DNA of 64,000 bases from Argyresthia goedartella (taxonomy: Eukaryota; Arthropoda; Insecta; Lepidoptera; Argyresthiidae). The DNA lies in the NCBI GenBank assembly GCA_949825045.1, contig OX463816.1, positions 13,139,579-13,203,578 on the forward strand, written 5' to 3'. A program made the translations under genes and the position numbers. The notes under the pieces are model-generated. The model was not told where the DNA came from. It did not search any database and saw nothing but the letters and a program-made list of their open reading frames with translations. Below, piece after piece: positions 57,527 to 64,000 of this stretch; the stretch's first letter is position 1, and every line of letters starts with the position of its first letter.

Positions 57527-57570
57527 GTATGTATAATAACAATTTTATTTTCAGGTAAAATTGCTATATT

Positions 57571-58274
57571 CTAAATGTCCGCAGAAAACTTGCTACGCCA
57601 CACACAAATAAATGTCTCTTTTAAGATCTATCATGGAGTAGATATTGGCAGAGGCAATTGATGGGAATATTATAATGATGGCTAATTTTATAGCCTTGAG
57701 AATGAAGGCAAACAATGAGCTAGCTGACTAGCGGAGAAGCACTAGAAGTAAGCATGTACAGCTACTTAGAGCTTGTTTTTCTTGGAGGTTGGACTATTAC
57801 AATGATTTATACAGTCTAAATTTGTTCTTTCTAGTTATTTTCTAGTTATTTTAAGGGATACTTGTCATCTAAAACAGAAATATCAGGATGAGCCACACTT
57901 CGAATCTGTGTAAGCTTAACATAAGTCATGCCCATTTGAAATCAACAGTTAAAAAACACCAAGTATCAATTGCATTCAGAGTAAGACCAGCCTTATATTA
58001 GACAGCATATTCAGACATCTAGGAATTGCAACCACAATTGAAAAATTTATTAATCACAACACGATTATATCACACTGTATTTTTTATTGCGACTTTGCTA
58101 GTTCATGCGGTGTTCTGATAGGGACATTTTTAAAGTTTATGTTTAAAGACATGTTTAAAGACATTTTTATGTTTAAAGTATTTCTCTTGTTCTCACATGT
58201 TCTACCTAATACATATTTGCTTTGAAAATCAGTAAGTTTTCTGTGCAAATCAGTATTATTGATGGGCAATTTAA
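57571..58274. other. No feature seen
   Basis: Sequence between the DIRS-like element and the next repeat. The ORF at minus 58269-58084 is low-complexity. The last coding exon of the PDAP1 homologue could be here or further left, but I could not see it. Confidence 0.35.
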
Positions 58275-58277
58275 TAA

Positions 58278-58770
58278 TGAGCTGTAGACCTCGCGAGTCT
58301 ATTGGTGGAAAGCTGAGCTTCTAACATACGAACTTATGAATGCACGTGGATTGCGTATGGCCTATGTCGTTAATCTCACGGTCTCCACAGATACAACGAC
58401 ACCTTATTTGTTAAAATCTGTCAAGCAGCTTGGGCTGTAGCGGTTTCATCACATTTTCAACCACATAACTCCGGCGTTTTGGATAATTTCCAAAAACTGA
58501 ATCGACGAAAACTATAATATAATTATGGAACCTGCAGTGGCTCAAGCACGAATAATTACATAGTGAAAAAGTGTTCGAGTTGAGATAAAATGAATCTTAT
58601 GTCAGATCGATTCGCATTCTTTTTCGACACGTAATTATTCCTTCGTCCTACTCTGCTTACAAAATTTGCGCCCTATAGAGAGCAGCCGGACAGAAATCCA
58701 GTCGTACGAAAGCATTTTTGCCCAAGCTGAAACTGAGACGCTTCGCTAGCTCGGTCAGTTACTAGTATAC
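58278..58770 (+). repeat. Dispersed repeat, copy 2
   Basis: Colinear with 17.2-17.7 kb, sharing gagctgtagacctcgcgagt, acgacaccttatttgttaaa and cgtacgaaagcatttttgcc, with indels between. Confidence 0.6.
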
Positions 58771-58881
58771 ACGGTATTACCAGCATAAGATTATTTTCCG
58801 CGCTTTGTTAGGTTAATTTAATTAGCCAGAGTCTACCCTAGAATAGAAAGTGGTATTTGAACAAGTAAGCAGTAAGCCCAC

Positions 58882-59070
58882 CTCTTGTTAGCGGTGACTT
58901 CATCCTTGGCCTTCTTCTCCTGCTCCCGTCGCTTGGCCGCCTCCTCGCGCTGCTGCCGGATGATGGCGAGCCGCGCGAGGTCTGCCCGCGCCTGGTCCGT
59001 CTTGCCCTCCGCGTGCGCCTTCTGGTACGCCGCGGCGGCGCGCTGCCGCTCGATCTCTTCACGCTCGCGT
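58882..59070 (-). CDS. PDAP1: PDAP1 homologue, exon with RREREE and LARLAIIR blocks
   Basis: Minus-strand exon between ttacag and a gtgggc donor. Its first base completes the arginine codon begun by AG of the upstream exon. It encodes [20 protein letters not shown], then [20 protein letters not shown] and [20 protein letters not shown]. This is the conserved C-terminal half of the PDAP1 family, a single charged, probably helical region. PDAP1 is a small phosphoprotein first described as a PDGF-associated, casein-kinase-2 substrate (established for vertebrates). The exon is strongly GC-rich compared with its introns. It leaves an open codon (AG), so at least one more short coding exon is expected downstream. 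Confidence 0.92.
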
Positions 59071-60130
59071 CTGTAAGTTTACGTGAAAAAACGGTTAGGG
59101 GCGAGTTGAACCCACACACGAAGGATTCCGTACTTATTGTACAAGAAAAATCGCAGCTAAACACGTCACTTGTACGGGGACCCCTTTATTTTTTTAGATA
59201 CGTGTAGTTAGAAAGAAAGAGAGAAAGATAGATTTCTTTATTGCCAAACATTAAATTAAATAATAAACAAAAAAAAACAAAATTCTCAAAATTGCCAAAC
59301 TCAGCAACGCTGTGAGCATGAGCTGCACAGCGCTGGTTTTATCAAAACATTTAGCATTAAGAAAGTCGCATTTGCTTTAAGATGGAAAAAAATAGTTCAT
59401 TATTTATTGTTTTGACCTAGACTTTCTGTGAAAATTTCAACTCTCTACCTATTAGGGTTCATGAGATAGGCCGCTGATGGACAGACAGCATATATGCTTC
59501 TGGCCTCGCACTAGGATACCCTATACCCATACTAGGAACCAGAAACAGCAACGTCACAAACATGTTAACATGCAAGACCTGTGTTTTTTTTTTCTTCCTC
59601 AGCTAGGATTCGAGCCTGGGACCTCTCGCTGTCTAGTAATAGGGTCCCGTTCGGTACCCTTCGGGTATAGAACGAGACCTAACGACAATTTTACATGATC
59701 CTACTACACCTGTTATCCTGCCAAATAAAAGGATATGGACAGATATAGGTATTGTGGAAGACATAGTTTACCCAAGACTCGGTATATATTAGAATTAATT
59801 AAAAGAGCAGAGAGTTGAGAGGGATATCTCCTGAAACAACAATAATCCGTGCATATAGTTGAATATAGGACTGATCACCCCCGTGTTCAGCGGATGTGCC
59901 TCTCAATCGTTTATCAATGTAACAATGTGTCTAAGGAGATTGGATGCCCGCTTAACATGTACAGGTGATCATTTCTCTATTGAGATTATTTCACCCAAAT
60001 TATTATTAATTGCTTCCGACTAAACATAAGAGTAACGCATGTTGGAAATCTTGGCTTAAGTAGGGCAAAATTACTACTAAAATATATGTAAAAACTATTG
60101 CATATTATTTACATTTCGCAAATTACTAAC
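59071..60130 (-). other. PDAP1 intron
   Basis: Intron of about 1.06 kb. It holds SINE and gttccgt-type repeat debris at 59.4-59.7 kb. Confidence 0.8.
59400..59695 (-). mobile_element. SINE (family C) copy within gttccgt-type repeat
   Basis: Plus-strand reading: gcactaggataccctatacc and gattcgagcctgggacc (reverse B-box) mark a minus-strand SINE. The flanks carry ttcatgagataggc and agggtcccgttcggtaccc of the dispersed gttccgt repeat, so the SINE appears to be inserted in it. Confidence 0.55.
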
Positions 60131-60258
60131 CTGGACAGTTGTGGCTTCTCTCCCTCCCCGAGGTTGTTTAGCTCCGTTACCTTCTTGTTTTTCTTCACTA
60201 CTCGGTTCGGGTTCTCAATGTCGATCAGACCGGACACACCCTTTGCCTTTGTTGGGTG
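60131..60258 (-). CDS. PDAP1: PDAP1 homologue, exon with GLIDIENPNRV signature
   Basis: Acceptor attgcag, donor gttagt; 128 bases, starting in phase 0 and ending after AG. It encodes HPTKAKGVSGLIDIENPNRV, then VKKNKKVTELNNLGEGEKPQ and LSR. The core G.xLIDIENPNRV is the most diagnostic stretch of the PDAP1 family, and KVT.L followed by LSRRERE continues across the splice exactly as in the family. The acidic exon at 62.5 kb joins in the correct phase. Confidence 0.94.
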
Positions 60259-61364
60259 CTGCAATACAGATTGAATTTGTAATTTAGATATGGGCAAAGT
60301 AATTCAAGTCTGTGTTGTACTGTGTGTATGGTGTGCACATTTATGTATACTGCACTATAGTTTTATGCATTTTAATGGAAGTGTGTATGTTCTCCAGGTT
60401 GAGTGAGACCTCACGCCTTAACCTCAGAAAGACCGCGGACATTTTGACGCATCGCGATTTTGCACCTCATGCTATGGTAATAAAATTCAAAACCTTTTAC
60501 CGGAGCATCTTAAAAGGTGATACGACAAAATATAAATAAAAGTAATGTTAACGAAAGTGACAGCTTTAATTACTAACACATGAGAAAGAAAAGAACTAAA
60601 ATAACGTAGCGCCAAACGCACACATAAATATTAAACTACGATATTTTGTAAAAAAAGTTTTTCAAGGAGTTTGCGATCAACATTTTTAATTCAATTTGGC
60701 AATAAAATTAGTTAGGTTTATAAATTACAGAAAAAAAAAATTTAGAGGTCTTTTCGTAATTCAATTTTATCGAGAAAATTTCATCTAATAGTAATCTTTA
60801 AGTGAGTATTTTATCAAATACTTATAAACGTTAACTCAACAATCAAATCTGTAGATGACTTTATAGTGGAGTAAATGGCTTCGAAAAACCCCCAATTTGT
60901 TGCAATTTGTTGTTGTTATGGAAATTTTTTGAGAAGACTAAACTTTCAGCAAATAAAATCGATAAATATTTATAATATACAATTTTCGTGGCAAAGTGCG
61001 CGGAACCTGTAACTAATATTGTTTTATGTGTATAAAAAATTTATCAAGGATGATTTCGTTTTTAACATATATTTTTTTAAACTCTAAAAAATGCATTTCG
61101 GGACACTATTGGGACCGCGAAGAGGTGACGCACACCCCGGAGGGGAGAAAGTAATTAAATTTTAACTTCTCTCTACAACCTACATAAATATGTAAATATC
61201 TAAATAGATAGATAAAATAACTGCATTTTTTTGCCGGTACAATAAAAAAAAATATACATTAAATTATTAATCCCTTTACATATAGATTTAGATTTTTATC
61301 AATTGCATGACGGCCCATCATGCGGCATGACGAGTTTCGTTCATTTGCGGGCGCAACGTTGAAG

Positions 61365-61523
61365 ATGGCGGACGAAGATGAAGTAGACGTGTCCTTGACA
61401 AACGCCGGCGCCGGAATAATTACTGAGCGAGACTTTGTTTTTTTTGTTAATATCTTTATAGAGGGATTACCCCTCACTTTTAAATCCAAAACAAACGAAT
61501 ATAAAAATAAAAGATATTATTAG
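61365..61523 (+). pseudogene. MADF-domain protein start, truncated (Harbinger second ORF)
   Basis: ATG at 61365 gives MADEDEVDVSLTNAGAGIIT and then a MADF-like start (FVFFVNIFIEGLPLTFKSKT, NEYKNKR) before a stop. The spacing of the hydrophobic residues, the LP.xF/W position and the EYKNK motif fit the beginning of a MADF DNA-binding domain. Two-protein Harbinger elements carry such an accessory protein (established). Confidence 0.5.
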
Positions 61524-61529
61524 AATATT

Positions 61530-61808
61530 TTCTTTTGCATGCAATGCATGAATTATAGCCTCACACGTCTCCATTATTATTATACCCAAAATACGAGGAT
61601 CAACCAAGTACTGTAGAGTTATCGAGAGCCTTTGACTAGCGGGAATAGCTTGTCGCATATTAGTATCTTGCTTTTCAATTTTGGGTCGAATCAACTTAAA
61701 CAATGTTTCAAAAGAATCATTGCTCATTCGAAGAAAAAAATTATAATCGTCCGGCTCAGTTTCATGAAGAGTTCTTTGCAAGAGTTCATGAGTGAATCGA
61801 TATCTCAA
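61530..61808 (-). pseudogene. HARBI1-like transposase N-terminal fragment
   Basis: Minus strand: DYNFFLRMSNDSFETLFKLI, then RPKIEKQDTNMRQAIPASQR and LSITLQYLV. After a short loss comes ILGIIIMETCEAIIHALH. This is the helical N-terminal region of HARBI1-type transposases (FRMS..F..LL..v.P.I.k.dT.mR.aIp...RL..tL.yL). The DDE nuclease domain is absent. Confidence 0.72.
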
Positions 61809-62465
61809 TTTATATCTATCTGCGTATTAACGCAGATATATTATTATGGCATTCCTTGACATATATTAATGAGTCAATGAATGCCATATCTGCGTTGGAA
61901 ATCATTTTCATTCATCATTTATACACGAGAGTACACGACTTTCTTGGCAACGATCGGCAGGCAACTGTGACGTGCGCACTAGATGCAGATCGGTAGGCGA
62001 CTGTGATGTGCGGCATGATGGGCCCGTCATGCATCCCATCAATCAAAATTGATATCAGCATGCATGTCATACAAGATTGATCGTCTCAGGGACGCTATAA
62101 AATGAAGATTTTACCAAAACCACTGATTATGTCTTAATTTCAAACCCAGACATTTACGATATTTTGAATATGTACTATTTGAGGTAGAACCATATCAATA
62201 TTCTTTTTAGATCCCAAGAAATAGCAAATTTTAGGTGAAAACATATATTTAGTTTTTTTTTCTTATAGTTCCCATTGATATTTAATGTTTTCAAACACAA
62301 ACAATGATGGAGAAGGATTTCTTCATAACGTATATTTTTTCGGGATTTGGGAAGTGTCTCCTTTAAGAAGAATAGCGCTTTAAAGATGGGCCTTTGAAAA
62401 TACCCTTCCCCTGCCTCTTGCACATATGAGGTTCTTGTCTGAAGCAAATTAAATATAACACATAC

Positions 62466-62568
62466 ATCTTCGTCAGAGTCACTTTCTTCTTCGCTGCTCT
62501 CATCAGATCCCTTCTTCTCGTCGGCAGATTCTTCGTCGCTGCTCTCCACACCTTGTTCCTTTCTCCAT
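62466..62568 (-). CDS. PDAP1: PDAP1 homologue, acidic exon
   Basis: Acceptor attacag, donor gtatgt; 103 bases, taking two bases of a codon from the upstream exon and ending in phase 0. It encodes WRKEQGVESSDEESADEKKG and SDESSEEESDSDED, the serine/glutamate/aspartate-rich stretch found between the N-terminal RNA-binding-like segment and the LIDIENPNRV core of PDAP1 proteins, with multiple casein-kinase-2-type S-x-x-E/D sites. The upstream exon (expected to encode a MPRGK-like start) was not found up to the window end. Confidence 0.88.
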
Positions 62569-62855
62569 CTGTAATGTTGATAATAATGGCGTAATGAAAT
62601 TTTCTTTTTATTCTTAACCTTTTTGATTTTACATGCTGTTCTAATCAGTATACAATCATCTAAAATTTTTGAGTACTGATTAGGAGAGCATATAATTTTT
62701 TCTTTTAATTTAACTGACACTCCAAATCTAATACTCCAAACAATGTTAATTCTTTCTTTGTTTTAGACTCTAATGCAAAGTGAAAGAGCATGAAAAAGCT
62801 GACAGAATTTGAGTATACTGCATAGCTACCAAACTGAATTTATGGTATGCGATCT
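62569..62855 (-). other. PDAP1 intron, nothing else seen
   Basis: AT-rich. The 181-codon ORF at 62720-62175 is the exon read through into both introns. Confidence 0.6.
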
Positions 62856-62859
62856 AAAG

Positions 62860-62985
62860 GATCACCATCATCATCATCAGCCTGTCAGGGAACCTACTGC
62901 TGAGCATAGGCCTCCTCGTGTAAACACCATTCGATTCGGTGCTGTGCAACCAGCTAATGCTGGTTGCACAGCACCGATCCTAATG
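62860..62985 (+). repeat. Dispersed repeat piece with a 19-bp perfect hairpin
   Basis: gcctgtcagggaacctactgc and tgctgagcataggcctcctc are typical of a common lepidopteran repeat. The arms 62936-62954 and 62959-62977 are exact reverse complements with loop taat. Confidence 0.7.
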
Positions 62986-62989
62986 GCCC

Positions 62990-63280
62990 GGATTAATACG
63001 TAAGCTTCTGATGCTAGAGGCCACAGCTACGCTTGGTAACCGCAGCGATAACTGGACACGCTTTGCTAAACACTTTCACATTCTAGGTGTTACGGACAGC
63101 TCCATGTGCAGAGCCTGCATGGAGGCAGAGGAGGTAGCCACCCACGTCCTGTTGGAATATTCCAGTGTGGCCATCTACCGGGCAACACACCTCGGGTAGC
63201 CGAGGTAGCTCCAGGAAGTTGTCAGCACCATCAAAGGTTTTCTAGGCTTCCTACAGGAGCTGGGTTGGCAGGAGTAGTGC
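62990..63280 (+). pseudogene. LINE ORF2 C-terminal fragment (CCHC-like)
   Basis: Encodes FAKHFHILGVTDSSMCRACM, EAEEVATHVLLEYSSVAIYR and ATHLG. After a frame change it gives LREVVSTIKGFLGFLQELGW. The CxxC...H...(C/Y) spacing is the zinc-knuckle at the C-terminus of Jockey/R1-like proteins. The last cysteine position reads tyrosine (LEYS for LECS), and a stop follows. Confidence 0.6.
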
Positions 63281-63319
63281 CCCCAACCCACCTCACACCA
63301 AATAGGCGCAAATTATATT

Positions 63320-63960
63320 ACAAGAAGACTTGAACCGCATTTTTGGATGGACACAGGATTGGCTGATAACTTTAAACCCTGGGAAGTGTATGGTTCTGCA
63401 AGTCAGGAAAAATAATCCAAATTTCGATTTCGAAATCCTTTGATTATATTGACAAGAACTTTATCTGAGACTTTACAAGGCTTATATCAGGTCCTTCTTT
63501 CCAAATATGGAACCCTAACTTCCAGAACGACAATGATCTGCTGGAGAAAGTCCTAAGAAGATCAACCAAGATGGTTGTATGACTCCGTGACAAACCTTAT
63601 GAGCAGCGACTTGCAGAACTAGGACTAAACACACTAGAACAACGACACAAACATGGAGATCTCATAGAAACATAAAATTCTAACAGACTACTATGACGTA
63701 CCAACCATTAAAGACATGTTTATGATAAACGAGAAACACCACCTCAGAGGACACTCACTGAGTTTCAGTGGCTAAGGGCTCTCTTTTACAGTGGAACAGC
63801 CTTCCAGAAACTGTAATTAGTGCACCAACCATCAGTAAACAGCTTCAAAAATAGACTTGACAAGTTTATAAAACAATGGGGACTGATGCAGGCATTAGCT
63901 TTCAGCTGCCTGTGCATTGTACATAATAATAAACAATTATTTAAGTCGTCCAGTTGCAGA
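63320..63960 (+). pseudogene. CR1-type LINE 3' fragment, degenerate
   Basis: Pieces: FGWTQDWLITLNPGKCMVLQ, then, in mixed frames, LLQWNSLPETVISAPT, followed by a 3' end with agctgcctgtgcattgtaca. Same family as 50.95-51.37 kb (shared ETVISAP and gctgc.tgtgca end). Many stops. Confidence 0.65.
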
Positions 63961-64000
63961 AAAGCAGCCTGTGATAAACTAGAACTATAACCCCCGTAAA

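Larger units (their letters stand above)
53194..57570. mobile_element. DIRS-like tyrosine-recombinase retrotransposon, internally deleted or degenerate
   Basis: Inverted terminal repeats of 214 bp (53210-53423 and 57313-57526) differ at one position by eye. Outside them are unequal extensions: 16 bases on the left (53194-53209) and 44 on the right (57527-57570). An internal block at about 57129-57227 is the reverse complement of the right end joined directly to the left end. This is the arrangement of inverted repeats plus internal complementary region known from DIRS-group elements, which replicate via a circle and integrate by tyrosine recombinase without target duplication. Both outer ends share tatatt. 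No reverse transcriptase, RNase H or recombinase domain was recognised between the repeats. The strand of coding is probably plus (the serine/arginine-rich ORF near the left end). Confidence 0.68.
61304..62033. mobile_element. PIF/Harbinger element, internally deleted
   Basis: Terminal inverted repeats of about 26 bp (tgcatgacggcccatcatgc at the left; the reverse gcatgatgggcccgtcatgca at 62012-62033). Subterminal 25-bp direct repeats lie at 61952-61976 and 61988-62012. Inside are the starts of both Harbinger proteins, facing each other. It is about 730 bp against the several kb of an autonomous element. The target duplication is not clear. Confidence 0.72.
60259..62465 (-). other. PDAP1 intron
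   Basis: Intron of about 2.2 kb. 60.30-61.30 kb shows nothing recognisable. 61.30-62.03 kb is a Harbinger-derived element. The remainder is AT-rich. Confidence 0.75.

Noticed and set aside
53194..57570. Interpretation as a Helitron, Polinton or long-TIR DDE element
   Set aside because: There is no CTRR hairpin end, no polymerase B or integrase signature and no target duplication. The internal block matching the joined ends is specific to DIRS-type architecture, although no recombinase was seen, so the alternative is not fully excluded.
62175..62720. 181-codon minus-strand ORF as a single-exon gene
   Set aside because: Only 62466-62568 is conserved-looking and it has splice sites at both ends; the rest is intron read-through.
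1..64000. CRISPR array, bacterial operons, insertion sequences or prophage
   Set aside because: Exon-intron structure, SINEs and LINEs show a eukaryotic nuclear sequence. The only regular arrays (53-bp and 61-bp) lack repeat-spacer structure.

Overview
This is a eukaryotic, AT-rich nuclear window. It almost certainly comes from an insect, most likely a moth or butterfly (inference). The clues are several tRNA-derived SINE families, a CR1-type LINE of a kind I associate with Lepidoptera, and a repeat with runs of tccg that begins with a gttccgtacc motif. Exons are short with GT..AG borders, and introns are long and filled with transposable elements. Nothing here looks bacterial, so there are no operons, ribosome binding sites or CRISPR arrays.

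Two protein-coding genes are supported. On the plus strand, 1.58-8.49 kb holds the last four exons of a membrane protein with two hydrophobic segments and a tail carrying four PPxY motifs; its 5' exons are not visible. On the minus strand, 58.88-62.57 kb holds three internal exons of a PDAP1 homologue (28 kDa heat- and acid-stable phosphoprotein family), with reading frame and splice phase consistent across all of them. Its first and last coding exons were not found. A possible single first exon with a mitochondrial-type leader sits at 43.19-43.31 kb with weak support.

The rest is mobile DNA and its debris. 11.2-16.8 kb: two LINEs of opposite strand meeting tail to tail, one interrupted by a SINE. 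19.8-21.75 kb: a 5'-truncated LINE with an open 515-codon reverse transcriptase. 23.6-25.0 kb: a foldback element, a MITE and a dispersed repeat. 31.19-37.21 kb: a tandem duplication of a 3.01 kb unit. 37.5-38.0 kb: a 53-bp satellite between two oppositely oriented SINE bodies. 38.2-40.0 kb: a unit with 30-bp inverted ends. 45.9 kb: a TTAA-flanked MITE. 46.8-52.3 kb: three LINE pieces. 53.2-57.6 kb: a 4.4 kb element with the end architecture of a DIRS-type tyrosine-recombinase retrotransposon. 61.3-62.0 kb: an internally deleted Harbinger element inside a PDAP1 intron.

The most interesting items are the DIRS-like element (inverted terminal repeats plus an internal complementary region matching the joined ends), the duplicated 3 kb block whose differences are almost all in one half, and a recurring pattern of compact near-perfect hairpins that look like local inverted (template-switch) duplications. 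All calls were made by eye; no database search or alignment software was used.
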